From: Winogradskyella sp. PG-2
Lineage (GTDB): Bacteria > Bacteroidota > Bacteroidia > Flavobacteriales > Flavobacteriaceae
NCBI RefSeq assembly: GCF_000828715.1
Contig: NZ_AP014583.1
Span: 3,408,001 to 3,472,000 of the forward strand
Length of the DNA: 64,000 nucleotides
Direction of reading: 5' to 3'
Within the stretch, counting starts at the first letter, position 1, and each line of letters begins with the position of its first letter. The notes beneath the pieces are model-generated. The model saw only the letters and a program-made list of their open reading frames with translations. It was not told the origin of the DNA and searched no databases. Positions 45,787-54,759 of this stretch are shown here, one piece after another. The position numbers and the translations under genes are program-made.

Positions 45787-46572
45787 TTAATTTGATTTAA
45801 AGTAGCCTTTCATTATTCCTCGATGAGAATTCTTAATAAACTGTAGAATTTCATCACGTTCTGGAGTAGCTTCCATTTCTGCTTCAATTAAATCTGAAGC
45901 TTGAGTGTTATTATAATTCTTTTGATACAGTATTCTATAAATTCCTTGAATCTCTCTAATTTTTTCAGAAGTATATCCTCTTCTTCTTAAGCCAACTGAA
46001 TTAATTCCTACATAAGATAAAGGTTCACGTGCTGCTTTTACAAAAGGTGGTACATCTTTACGAACCAAAGAACCACCAGTTACAAAAGCATGGTTCCCAA
46101 TAGAACAAAACTGATGAACTGCAGTCATACCTGCTAAAACCACATAATCACCAACTGTGATATGACCAGCTAATGTACTATTATTTGAAAAAATACAATT
46201 ATTACCAACTATACAATCGTGTGCGATATGACAATAAGCCATAATTAAGCAATTATCACCAATTACAGTTTTCATTTTATCTGTAGTTCCACGATTTATA
46301 GTTACACATTCCCTTATCGTTACATTGTTACCAATCACTACAGTTGTATCTTCATCATTATATTTTAAATCTTGTGGAACAGCGGAAATTACTGCGCCTG
46401 GAAAAATATTACAATTCTTCCCAATGCGCGCACCTTCCATAATAGTAACATTACTTCCAATCCAAGTCCCTTCTCCAATCTTCACATTATTATGAATCGT
46501 TGTAAAAGGTTCAATAACTACATTCTTAGCAATTTTTGCTCCAGGATGTACGTAAGCTAAAGGTTGATTCAT
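45787..46572 (-). CDS. lpxA: Acyl-ACP:UDP-N-acetylglucosamine O-acyltransferase
   Basis: A 261-residue LpxA, the first step of lipid A synthesis. Hexapeptide beta-helix from residue 5 to about 190 (VHPGAKIAKNVVIEPFTTIHNNVKIGEG). The segment CLIMAYCHIAHDCIVGNN holds the catalytic His. A C-terminal helical domain follows (SVGLRRRGYTSEKIREIQGIYRILY). Ends within the lpx block, 96 bp downstream of lpxC-fabZ. Confidence 0.96.
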   Translation of the reverse strand: MNQPLAYVHPGAKIAKNVVIEPFTTIHNNVKIGEGTWIGSNVTIMEGARIGKNCNIFPGAVISAVPQDLKYNDEDTTVVIGNNVTIRECVTINRGTTDKMKTVIGDNCLIMAYCHIAHDCIVGNNCIFSNNSTLAGHITVGDYVVLAGMTAVHQFCSIGNHAFVTGGSLVRKDVPPFVKAAREPLSYVGINSVGLRRRGYTSEKIREIQGIYRILYQKNYNNTQASDLIEAEMEATPERDEILQFIKNSHRGIMKGYFKSN

Positions 46573-46668
46573 TTTTCTAATATTTATTTTAAGCTCTAAA
46601 AATGTGTTCGCTTATTAAACCATAATACTTCATCTAATATTTTGAAGTTCGCTCGGTTCATTTCTTAA

Positions 46669-48075
46669 TTATTTTACTTTTGAAATTTGTGCCATTAATT
46701 CAGCTTCTGCACATAACTTTCCATTTGCATAGGCATAACCTTGCATATGACATATACCACGTCTAATAGGAGTTATTAAAGAACACTTAAAAATTAGAGT
46801 ATCCCCAGGAACTACCTTTTGCTTAAACTTCACATTATCCATTTTCATGAAAAATGTTAAATAGTTTTCAGGATCTGGAACTGTACTCAATACAAGTATT
46901 CCACCAGTTTGAGCCATGGCTTCAACTATTAGCACACCAGGCATTACAGGTTGACCAGGAAAATGACCTCTAAAGAACTCTTCATTCATAGTCACATTTT
47001 TCATGCCTATAACATGATTTTCAGTCAATTCATAAACCTTATCTAACAATAAGAACGGTTGTCTATGAGGTAACATGTCCATGATTTGATTAACATCCAT
47101 AAGAGGAGTTGAATTTAAATCAATTTGTGGGACATTATTTCGTCTCTCGTTCTTTATAAGTTTCGACATTTTTTTTGCAAACTGTGTATTTACAAAATGG
47201 CCTGGCTTATTAGCAATAACTTTACCTCTTATACGAGTTCTTATCAAAGCTAAATCACCAACAACATCTAATAGCTTATGTCTTGCAGCTTCATTTGGGT
47301 AGTGTAAAGTTAGATTATCTAAAATACCATTTGGCTTAACCTTAATTTTCTCCTTATTAAAAGCTATTCTAAGCTTTTCCATAGTTTCAGGTGATAATTC
47401 CTTATCAACATAAACAATTGCATTATTTAAATCTCCACCTTTAATAAGTCCATTATTAAGAAGCATTTCTATTTCGTGCAGAAAACTAAATGTTCTTGCA
47501 TTTGCAATGTCAGTTTTAAATTCTGACACTGAATTCATCGTAGCATTTTGAGTTCCTAAAACTTTAGTACCAAAATCTACCATTGTAGTCACTTGATAAG
47601 ATTTTGAAGGCATTAGGATAATTTCACTACCAGTTTCTTCATCTGAATAGGATACAACTTCAGTAACAACATACTCTTCTCTATATGCATCCTGTTCTGC
47701 AACACCAGCTTTCTCTATAGCTTCAACAAAGAACTTTGAAGATCCATCCATGATAGGCGGTTCTGATGCATCTAACTCAATAATTGCATTGTCAACATCT
47801 AATCCAACCAGAGCTGCTAGTACATGCTCACATGTTTGAATTGTTACTCCATTTCGCTCTAAGCAAGTTCCACGTTGTGTGCTAGTTACATAATTCGCAT
47901 CTGCTTCTATTTTTGGGCTTCCTTCTAAATCTACACGTTCAAATAAAAACCCTGAATTTTCTGCTCCAGGTTTAAATTTTAATTTTACGTTTGCACCAGT
48001 ATGTAGACCTACACCTTCTAATGTAACTTCTTTAGCAATGGTTTTTTGTTTGGTTTCTGTCTTAATTATTGCCAT
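46669..48075 (-). CDS. lpxC-fabZ: Bifunctional UDP-3-O-acyl-GlcNAc deacetylase / 3-hydroxyacyl-ACP dehydratase
   Basis: A 468-residue fusion typical of Bacteroidota. The LpxC part (1-310) has TCEHVLAALVGLDVDNAIIELD with zinc His, and HYPNEAARHKLLDVVGDLAL with zinc His/Asp and catalytic His region. The FabZ part (325-468) has LPHRQPFLLLDKV, RGHFPGQPVMPGVLIVEAMAQTGG with the catalytic His-Glu, and a hotdog helix. It ties the committed step of lipid A synthesis to fatty-acid dehydration. It overlaps lpxD by 14 bp. Confidence 0.96.
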   Translation of the reverse strand: MAIIKTETKQKTIAKEVTLEGVGLHTGANVKLKFKPGAENSGFLFERVDLEGSPKIEADANYVTSTQRGTCLERNGVTIQTCEHVLAALVGLDVDNAIIELDASEPPIMDGSSKFFVEAIEKAGVAEQDAYREEYVVTEVVSYSDEETGSEIILMPSKSYQVTTMVDFGTKVLGTQNATMNSVSEFKTDIANARTFSFLHEIEMLLNNGLIKGGDLNNAIVYVDKELSPETMEKLRIAFNKEKIKVKPNGILDNLTLHYPNEAARHKLLDVVGDLALIRTRIRGKVIANKPGHFVNTQFAKKMSKLIKNERRNNVPQIDLNSTPLMDVNQIMDMLPHRQPFLLLDKVYELTENHVIGMKNVTMNEEFFRGHFPGQPVMPGVLIVEAMAQTGGILVLSTVPDPENYLTFFMKMDNVKFKQKVVPGDTLIFKCSLITPIRRGICHMQGYAYANGKLCAEAELMAQISKVK

Positions 48076-49090
48076 CTACCTTTTTTTCTAATTCGTTTAT
48101 AGTTTTTGCAAGCTTTGGTAAATTTTTAAAATAGACATACGATTTGTTCCAGTCTGTATAACCAAAAGAAGGTGATCCTTGTAAAATTTCACCATCTTTA
48201 ACATTTCTTCCTATACCAGATTGCGCTTGCACTCTAACATTATTTCCTATAACCAAATGACCAGCTATACCAACTTGTCCTCCGATTAAACAACTTTCTC
48301 CAATTTTTGTTGAACCAGCAACACCAGTTTGCGCAGCAATTACTGTGTTTTTTCCTATTTCAACATTATGAGCTATTTGTATCTGATTATCTAATTTCAC
48401 ACCAGATCTAATTATTGTAGAGCCCATAGTAGCTCTATCTATTGTTGTACCAGCACCAACATCTACATTGTCTTCTAATATAACATTCCCGATTTGTGGA
48501 ATTTTAGAATAGTCACCATTTTTACTTGGCGCAAATCCAAATCCATCAGCACCAATTATTGCTCCAGAATTTATAACACAATTTTTACCAAGAATACAAT
48601 CCGCATAGACTTTTCCACCAGCAAAGATTATAGTATTATCACCAAGCTTAACATTATCACCAACATATGCATTTGGAAAAATCTTTACACTTTCACCAAT
48701 TTGAACATTATTACCTATATATGCAAAAGCACCAACATATATAGTATCTGGTACTTTAGTTGTCTCTGAAATAAAGCTAGGTTGTTCTATTCCGGATTTA
48801 TTCAACTTTATTTGATTATAGTATTCTAATAGTTTAGAAAAACCTTCATATGCATCTTCTACCTTTATTAGCGTAGTAGAGATTGGTTTTTCGGGTTCAA
48901 AATCTGAATTAACAATAGTTATAGAAGCTTCTGTAGTATATATATAAGGTGTGTATTTATCATTCGACAAAAAAGATAGTGATCCTTTAGAACCTTCTTC
49001 AATTTTAGATAGTTTAAAAACTTCAGTATTTGAATCTCCTACTACTATTCCTTCTAAAATACCTGCGATTTGTTCTGCTGTAAATTTCAA
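48062..49090 (-). CDS. lpxD: UDP-3-O-(3-hydroxyacyl)glucosamine N-acyltransferase
   Basis: A 342-residue canonical LpxD. N-terminal domain (KFTAEQIAGILEGIVVGDSNTEVFKLSKIEEGSKGSLSFLSN), beta-helix at about 105-310, IQIAHNVEIGKNTVIAAQTGVAG with catalytic His, and the C-terminal helix KNLPKLAKTINELEKKVD. It adds the N-linked acyl chain in lipid A synthesis. First gene of the lpxD-lpxC/fabZ-lpxA-efp unit; its end overlaps lpxC by 14 bp. A minus-strand -7-like GACCTTTG lies just upstream of the start. Confidence 0.94.
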   Translation of the reverse strand: MKFTAEQIAGILEGIVVGDSNTEVFKLSKIEEGSKGSLSFLSNDKYTPYIYTTEASITIVNSDFEPEKPISTTLIKVEDAYEGFSKLLEYYNQIKLNKSGIEQPSFISETTKVPDTIYVGAFAYIGNNVQIGESVKIFPNAYVGDNVKLGDNTIIFAGGKVYADCILGKNCVINSGAIIGADGFGFAPSKNGDYSKIPQIGNVILEDNVDVGAGTTIDRATMGSTIIRSGVKLDNQIQIAHNVEIGKNTVIAAQTGVAGSTKIGESCLIGGQVGIAGHLVIGNNVRVQAQSGIGRNVKDGEILQGSPSFGYTDWNKSYVYFKNLPKLAKTINELEKKVDGNN

Positions 49091-49230
49091 GTGCTTATTT
49101 ATATTGTTTTTTCAAAGGTCACATGGAACATTCTTAATAATCCAACTTTAATTATCTAAGCTTTTAGCCATGAATGTTTCAATTATTTAATTTGTTCTTT
49201 ACCAGTTTGAGCAAAAATAGAAAAAAAGGA

Positions 49231-50475
49231 TTACATTTTGTTTTTAGGACAGCACTTATAATATTTAGTTACGGGTTTACTAAGTGCTTTTAAGTTTAAT
49301 TGGTCAGATGCCTTAACAATATCCTTTATTTTGCCTGATTTTAAGAGGATATTTATATGTTGCTTTTTGTTCTCATAGGCTTGATTAGTTATTTCACCTT
49401 GAAACACAAAATAATCTGCTTCAGTTTTAGAAATATTATACTTGTCCATAAGCAAATTTGAATACGCAATTAGCTCTGATGACTTAATCGGTTTATTCTT
49501 CAACTTTATTTTTAGTAAATCTCTATTAATAATCATTTCACAAAGATTACTAAGTACAAAATCCTCGTGATATTGCCAATCTTTCATTGCTGCAACTATA
49601 TCATAATCATCTAGCTTTGCAAAAATTTCCAAATTACCAGTGTTAAAGCTCTTTTCATTTATTTCAGAATTAAGAAAATGCAATAAAGGAGCACTACAAT
49701 TTAGCTTTGTATCTTGGTGTACTAACTCTTTTGCGCGTTTTAATATTCGGGTTAGAAGCTGTTCTGCTACAAGGCTAGTTTTATGTAAATAGACTTGCCA
49801 ATACATAAAGCGACGCGCTACTAAAAATTTTTCTACACTATATATACCTTTTTCTTCAACTACCAATTGATCGTCAACAACATTAAGCATAGTTATTAAA
49901 CGCTCACTATTAATATTACCTTCTGCAACTCCTGTGTAAAAACTATCTCGCTTTAAATAGTCGGCTCTGTCCATATCTAATTGACTAGATATGAGCTCAC
50001 ACATAAATTTTCTTGGATATTCACCTTTAAAAATAGAAATGGCTAACGTTAAACTTCCGTTAAACTCTTCATTCAATTCTTCCATAAAACGCAATGAGAT
50101 TTCTTCGTGAGAAATATCATTTACAATGCTATGCTCCATGGCGTGTGAGAATGGCCCATGCCCAATATCATGTAACAAAATAGCAATGAGTAATCCATTT
50201 TCTTCATCATCAGCGATTACAACTCCCTTAAAACGAAGTACATTGATTGCTTTTTGCATTAAATGCATACAACCTAAAGCGTGATGAAAACGTGTATGAT
50301 GAGCTCCAGGATACACTAAATAAGACAATCCCATTTGACTTATTCGACGTAGTCTTTGAAAATATTTATGCTGAATAATGTCGAAAATTAAAGAATTGGG
50401 AATAGTAATAAATCCGTAAATTGGATCGTTAAATATTTTAAGCTTATTATTTGTAGGCAAAACGTTAAATTTCAC
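49231..50475 (-). CDS. HD-domain phosphohydrolase (dNTPase/SAMHD1-like)
   Basis: A protein of about 414 residues. The HD motif is intact: YPGAHHTRFHHALG, AILLHDIGHGPFSHAMEHS, and QLDMDRADYLKRDSFYTG, as in dGTPase/SAMHD-type metallohydrolases. The likely substrate is a deoxynucleotide, not proven. The frame continues 309 bp further upstream through the divergent porX gene, but that part is antisense porX. A promoter-like TATATTTG at 50493-50486 points to GTG 50475 (VKFNVLPTNNKLKIF) or TTG 50460 as the start. The start remains uncertain by a few codons. Confidence 0.85.
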   Translation of the reverse strand: MKFNVLPTNNKLKIFNDPIYGFITIPNSLIFDIIQHKYFQRLRRISQMGLSYLVYPGAHHTRFHHALGCMHLMQKAINVLRFKGVVIADDEENGLLIAILLHDIGHGPFSHAMEHSIVNDISHEEISLRFMEELNEEFNGSLTLAISIFKGEYPRKFMCELISSQLDMDRADYLKRDSFYTGVAEGNINSERLITMLNVVDDQLVVEEKGIYSVEKFLVARRFMYWQVYLHKTSLVAEQLLTRILKRAKELVHQDTKLNCSAPLLHFLNSEINEKSFNTGNLEIFAKLDDYDIVAAMKDWQYHEDFVLSNLCEMIINRDLLKIKLKNKPIKSSELIAYSNLLMDKYNISKTEADYFVFQGEITNQAYENKKQHINILLKSGKIKDIVKASDQLNLKALSKPVTKYYKCCPKNKM

Positions 50476-50485
50476 AATTAGAAAA

Positions 50486-50493
50486 CAAATATA
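50486..50493 (-). promoter_or_regulatory. Promoter -7 box for the HD hydrolase gene
   Basis: Minus-strand TATATTTG. It lies within 8 bp of the porX ATG (50501), so HD-gene transcription would start almost at the porX start codon and the mRNA would be nearly leaderless. Confidence 0.45.
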
Positions 50494-50500
50494 CACCAAC

Positions 50501-52048
50501 ATGATAAATATTCTCTGGGTTGACGATGAAATCGATTTATTAAAACCACATATTATCTTTTTAGAGCAAAAGCAATATACTGTTACGACTTGCCAAAGTG
50601 GTACTGAGGCTTTAGAGATAATTAATGACACTAATTTTGATATTGTCTTCTTAGATGAGAATATGCCAGGACTTACTGGCCTGGAAACTTTAAATGAAAT
50701 TAAAGAACGTAGAGCCAATCTTCCGATAGTTATGATTACCAAAAGTGAAGAGGAATATATTATGGAAGAAGCTATTGGTAACAAAATCGCTGATTACTTG
50801 ATTAAGCCTGTGAATCCGAATCAGATTTTATTGAGTTTAAAGAAAAATTTAGATCATTCACGCTTGGTGTCTGAGAAAACCACATCAAACTATCAACAAG
50901 AATTCAGAAAGATTTCAATGGATTTATCCATGGTAAACTCTTATGGAGAATGGGTTGAACTCTACCAAAAATTAGTCTATTGGGAATTACAATTAGAAGG
51001 CATCGAAGATGCTGGTATGACTGATATTCTTGAATCTCAAAAAACTGAAGCTAATATGCAATTTGGTAAGTTTATTGAAAAAAATTATGAGGATTGGTTT
51101 GAACCGAATACAGACGCTCCTGTGATGTCTCACACTTTATTTAAAGATAAAGTTGTTCCTGAGCTTAGTGATAAACAATCTACTTTATTAATTGTTATTG
51201 ATAATCTAAGGTATGATCAGTGGAAAGCTTTTGAGCCTATAGTTAACAATCATTACAAAAAGGCTTCAGAATTATCTTTTTATAGCATTTTGCCAACAGC
51301 AACACAATATGCTCGTAATGCAATATTTTCTGGCTTAATGCCAGCAGATATGGAAAAATTATTTCCTCAATATTGGAAAAACGATACTGACGAAGGTGGT
51401 AAAAACATGCATGAAGGTGATTTTTTAAAAGCACAATTAAAGCGATTAGGATTATCTCATGTAAAACATGAGTACCATAAGATTACGAATCTAAAAGCTG
51501 GCAAAAAGCTGGTTGAAAATTTTCGATCTTTAAAGGATAATGATTTAAATGTTGTGGTCTACAACTTTGTAGATATGCTTTCTCACTCAAAAACGGAGAT
51601 GGAAGTTGTAAAAGAATTGGCATCTAACGATAAAGCTTATAGATCGTTAACATTAAGTTGGTTTAAGAATTCTCCTTTACTAGAAATGATTCAATTATCT
51701 CAACAATTAGGTTTTAAATTAATTTTAACGACAGACCATGGTACTATTAATGTAAATGCTCCTTCTAAGGTTATTGGAGATAGAGATACAAGTCTTAATC
51801 TTCGTTATAAAACTGGTCGAAGCCTTACTTACCAAGACAAAGATGTATTTGCTGTTAAAAACCCAAAGTCAGTGCATTTACCATCGCTTTCCATGAGTAG
51901 TTCATTTATATTCGCTAAAGGCGATATGTTTTTAGCTTATCCAAATAATTTTAATCATTATGTAAGTTACTATAGAAACACCTATCAACATGGTGGAGTT
52001 TCCTTAGAGGAGATGATCATTCCTTTTGTAGTTCTTGATCCTAAATAG
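50501..52048 (+). CDS. porX: PorX, T9SS response regulator with PglZ domain
   Basis: A 515-residue protein. The receiver domain (1-120) has phospho-acceptor Asp in IVFLDENMPGL (about residue 52), acidic pair in LWVDDEID and Lys in YLIKPVNP. After a helical linker comes a PglZ/alkaline-phosphatase-like domain (about 200-515) with LLIVIDNLRYDQWKAF, PTATQYARNAIFSGL and LILTTDHGTINV, which provide the metal-binding Asp, Thr and His. PorX with the kinase PorY and sigma factor SigP regulates type IX secretion genes in Porphyromonas; PorY is not in this window. Consistent with the T9SS cargo genes here. Confidence 0.94.
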   Translation: MINILWVDDEIDLLKPHIIFLEQKQYTVTTCQSGTEALEIINDTNFDIVFLDENMPGLTGLETLNEIKERRANLPIVMITKSEEEYIMEEAIGNKIADYLIKPVNPNQILLSLKKNLDHSRLVSEKTTSNYQQEFRKISMDLSMVNSYGEWVELYQKLVYWELQLEGIEDAGMTDILESQKTEANMQFGKFIEKNYEDWFEPNTDAPVMSHTLFKDKVVPELSDKQSTLLIVIDNLRYDQWKAFEPIVNNHYKKASELSFYSILPTATQYARNAIFSGLMPADMEKLFPQYWKNDTDEGGKNMHEGDFLKAQLKRLGLSHVKHEYHKITNLKAGKKLVENFRSLKDNDLNVVVYNFVDMLSHSKTEMEVVKELASNDKAYRSLTLSWFKNSPLLEMIQLSQQLGFKLILTTDHGTINVNAPSKVIGDRDTSLNLRYKTGRSLTYQDKDVFAVKNPKSVHLPSLSMSSSFIFAKGDMFLAYPNNFNHYVSYYRNTYQHGGVSLEEMIIPFVVLDPK

Positions 52049-52144
52049 TCAATAATTCTCAATTATCTGGATTAAAAAAATCCATAAAAAGCATAAAAAC
52101 CCGTTGAAATACACTTTTTTCTAGGATATCCCAGTTTTTATTAT

Positions 52145-52152
52145 TAACTTTG
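52145..52152 (+). promoter_or_regulatory. Promoter -7 box of tsaE
   Basis: TAACTTTG matches TAnnTTTG; predicted start point near 52160 supports ATG 52168 over an upstream TTG at 52150. Confidence 0.5.
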
Positions 52153-52167
52153 TATTCTAATTTACAG

Positions 52168-52641
52168 ATGATTATAGTGAAAGCTATTGAGTTTACATAT
52201 AATTTGGAAAACATTGATTATATCGCAAGTAGTGTTTTAGAACATTTAAACTCTAAAATCATTTTGTTTTATGGAGAGATGGGAGCTGGCAAAACAACTT
52301 TTATTAATGCGTTATTAAAGGAAATGCATAGTGAAGATACAGCGACTAGCCCAACATTTTCTATTGTAAATGAATATAAGCTCTTAAATGATAAAGTTTA
52401 TCATTTTGATTTCTATCGAATAGAATCTATAGATGAAGCTTATAACCTTGGTATAGAAGATTATTTTAATACTAATAATTGGATGTTTATAGAATGGCCT
52501 GAGCGAGTTAAAGAATTATTACCAGAAAATGCTCAAACTATTACTATAGAAGACTTAAACGTAAATAAAAGATCCCTCAAATTAACCATAGAAACAGAAA
52601 ATTTAACCAAAACTATTGCTATGACAGAACCGAAATTTTAA
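52168..52641 (+). CDS. tsaE: tRNA threonylcarbamoyladenosine biosynthesis ATPase TsaE
   Basis: A 157-residue P-loop protein: LFYGEMGAGKTTFINALLKEM (Walker A), TSPTFSIVNEYKL (switch-like), and the terminal WPERVKELLPENA, all diagnostic. With TsaB and TsaD (absent here) it makes t6A37 on tRNAs decoding ANN. Start at ATG 52168 (MIIVKAIEFTYN), chosen because the promoter box ends at 52152. Confidence 0.94.
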   Translation: MIIVKAIEFTYNLENIDYIASSVLEHLNSKIILFYGEMGAGKTTFINALLKEMHSEDTATSPTFSIVNEYKLLNDKVYHFDFYRIESIDEAYNLGIEDYFNTNNWMFIEWPERVKELLPENAQTITIEDLNVNKRSLKLTIETENLTKTIAMTEPKF

Positions 52642-52760
52642 ACAAAATTTCATTAACATTCTCTTTAGGTAGTAAGCTAGTTACGGGAAAACCGTAATAG
52701 AAACCTCAAAAATTCTTGGATTTTAACACAAGTTGATTTTTACACACGCTTTATGCGCTA

Positions 52761-52768
52761 TACATTTG
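52761..52768 (+). promoter_or_regulatory. Promoter -7 box upstream of the small secreted peptide
   Basis: TACATTTG matches TAnnTTTG, 30 nt before ATG 52799. The nearest upstream TTG is 25 nt away, slightly longer than usual. Confidence 0.45.
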
Positions 52769-52798
52769 TAATAATTAATTAATTAAATCCCTTGAATT

Positions 52799-52942
52799 AT
52801 GAAAGCAAAAAAAATAATCCTAGCTGTAGCGATCTTCGGAGGAATGTTATTTACTGTACAAGCAACTAACATTATTGACTTAAATGGAGAAGTTACAACA
52901 CAAGTTGACAAAAGAAAACTTAAAGTTCCACCAGCAGGATAA
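52799..52942 (+). CDS. 47-residue secreted peptide
   Basis: ATG 52799 to TAA 52940-52942. Residues 1-20 form a signal peptide (KKIILAVAIFGGMLFTVQA), followed by a short basic mature peptide (TNIIDLNGEVTTQVDKRKLK, then VPPAG). The same small gene before a similar membrane protein seems familiar to me from other Flavobacteriaceae. Function unknown. Its last 59 bp overlap, in another frame, the 5' part of the membrane-protein gene downstream, so the two are tightly linked. Confidence 0.7.
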   Translation: MKAKKIILAVAIFGGMLFTVQATNIIDLNGEVTTQVDKRKLKVPPAG

Positions 52943-53438
52943 AAAATCTTATAATAAAAAGATATTTTTAGGGAGTATAGTTGCAACATTTGTTGCAGCT
53001 ACTCCCTTTTTATTTTACCTATACGAATTCGCTCCAGACACTCAAGAATGGGACACTATCTTTGGTCAATATAGAAGTCTTCAATATGGCAGCGCTAATG
53101 TAGCAATGTGGGTTTTTGCTATGAAAGTCATTCCACTTTTATTATCTTTCGTATGGTTTTTTACATGTAAACATTGGTGGTATCACGCTCTTTTAGTTCC
53201 AATCACTATGTTTTCATACCAATGCATTGTGTCTTTAAATTTTGATGCTAGATATTTAGATGTAGCTGATATAGTATGGTTTGTACCAATCATGGCAATT
53301 GTATTCCCTTCAATTTATTTAATAAGAGCAAAAATGTTTAATAAAATAAATGATGCTGATAAAACTATGGAAGAGCTCGAAGAGGAGTTTATGATTAAAC
53401 CTAAAACTATTTGGGGAAAGGTTAGTCAGTATTTTTAG
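52884..53438 (+). CDS. Four-helix integral membrane protein, unknown function (start uncertain)
   Basis: From ATG 52884 the frame has 184 codons. The first about 25 residues (MEKLQHKLTKENLKFHQQDK) overlap the secreted-peptide gene in another frame and are probably not homologous to relatives. The family-like part begins KKSYNKKIFLGSIVATFVAATPFLFYLYEFAPDTQEWDTIFG. Membrane helices lie at about 28-50, 72-100, 103-125 and 135-160, with HWWYHALLVPITMFSYQ between. The C-terminus has NKINDADKTMEELEEEFMIKPK. No ATG exists closer to residue 22, so either translation starts inside the peptide gene or the original start codon has been lost. Confidence 0.7.
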   Translation: MEKLQHKLTKENLKFHQQDKKSYNKKIFLGSIVATFVAATPFLFYLYEFAPDTQEWDTIFGQYRSLQYGSANVAMWVFAMKVIPLLLSFVWFFTCKHWWYHALLVPITMFSYQCIVSLNFDARYLDVADIVWFVPIMAIVFPSIYLIRAKMFNKINDADKTMEELEEEFMIKPKTIWGKVSQYF

Positions 53439-53550
53439 AACGTCTTTTTACTTATTTAGAATATTATTCGTAATTTGAAGTTAGATTAATTTTGGTTTTA
53501 ATTTATAACGTTTTGTTATATTGCAATTACTTACTAATTAACTAACATAC

Positions 53551-54750
53551 ATGAGTAAATCTTTATCACCATTTACCAAAGCTCAATTATTACCTCAAGA
53601 AGAAACTTTAGAAATTCTTAAGCAAAAAGGTGAACTTTTTATAGGTATACCAAAAGAAACTCATTTTCAAGAAAAACGTGTTTGTCTAACACCAGATGCA
53701 GTTTCGGCATTAACAGCCAATGGTCATCGTGTTTTATTAGAGTCTAGTGCAGGTGAAGGTGCAAACTTTAAAGATAAAGATTATAGCGAGGCTGGTGCAG
53801 AAGTTACCAAGGATACAGCAAAAGTATACTCCTGCCCTATTATACTTAAAGTAGAACCACCTTCAATTGATGAAATTTCTCTCATCAATCCGCAAACTAT
53901 ATTAATATCTGCTTTACAGATTAAAACACAAAGTAAAGCCTATTTTGAAGCTTTAGCTAAAAAAAGAATTACTGCTTTAGCCTTTGAATATATTAAAGAT
54001 GAAGATGGTGCTTATCCTGCTGTACGCTCACTAAGCGAAATTGCAGGTACAGCCTCTATATTAATTGCATCTGAATTACTCTCTAATGTCAATGGTGGCA
54101 ACGGTTTAATGATGGGCAATATTAATGGAGTTCCACCAACAGAAGTCTTAATTCTTGGTGCAGGTACAGTTGGTGAATTTGCTGCACGTTCTGCTATTGG
54201 ATTAGGAGCAAATGTAAAAGTATTTGATAGTTCTATTACCAAGTTGCGCTGTATTCAGAATAATTTAGGACGCACCATCTATACATCTACTATGCAACCA
54301 AAGAATCTTTTAAAAGCCTTGAAACGTTGCGACATTGCTATTGGTGCAGTGAGAGGAACTAACCGATCACCAGTTATAGTCACTGAAGCTATGGTTGATA
54401 ATATGAAAAGAGGTTCCGTAATTATAGATGTAAGTATTGATATGGGAGGCTGTTTTGAAACTAGTGAAGTTACCACACACGACCATCCAACTTTTGAGCA
54501 CAATGGAGTGATTCATTATTGTGTTCCCAATATACCTGCACGCTATTCTAGAACTGCCTCAGTTTCAATTAGTAATATATTCACCCCTTACTTATTAGAA
54601 ATCGGTGAATATGGTGGTCTAGAAAATGCACTTCGTTTTGATCGGGGATTGAAAAATGGGTTGTATTTTTACCACGGCATTTTAACCAATAAATCTGTAG
54701 CCGAATGGTTTGGTCTAGATTATAATGATGCTAATCTATTAATTTTCTAA
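53551..54750 (+). CDS. ald: Alanine dehydrogenase (NAD-dependent)
   Basis: A 399-residue protein of the alanine dehydrogenase / PntA N-terminal superfamily. FIGIPKETHFQEKRVCLTPDAVSAL at residues 31-55 holds the catalytic-domain start. The NAD site is EVLILGAGTVGEFAARSAIGLGANVKVFD. DVSIDMGGCFETSEVTTHDHP and HYCVPNIPARYSRTASVSISN match alanine dehydrogenases. It interconverts alanine and pyruvate plus ammonia. Residues 1-30 are an N-terminal extension typical of Bacteroidota. TAATTTTG at 53487-53494 may be its promoter. Confidence 0.9.
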   Translation: MSKSLSPFTKAQLLPQEETLEILKQKGELFIGIPKETHFQEKRVCLTPDAVSALTANGHRVLLESSAGEGANFKDKDYSEAGAEVTKDTAKVYSCPIILKVEPPSIDEISLINPQTILISALQIKTQSKAYFEALAKKRITALAFEYIKDEDGAYPAVRSLSEIAGTASILIASELLSNVNGGNGLMMGNINGVPPTEVLILGAGTVGEFAARSAIGLGANVKVFDSSITKLRCIQNNLGRTIYTSTMQPKNLLKALKRCDIAIGAVRGTNRSPVIVTEAMVDNMKRGSVIIDVSIDMGGCFETSEVTTHDHPTFEHNGVIHYCVPNIPARYSRTASVSISNIFTPYLLEIGEYGGLENALRFDRGLKNGLYFYHGILTNKSVAEWFGLDYNDANLLIF

Positions 54751-54759
54751 TTATTTTAA

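Noticed and set aside
50476..50784. A 103-codon N-terminal extension of the HD hydrolase
   Set aside because: It is antisense to the porX receiver domain, which is certain; the family N-terminus begins near KFNVLPTNNKLKIF.
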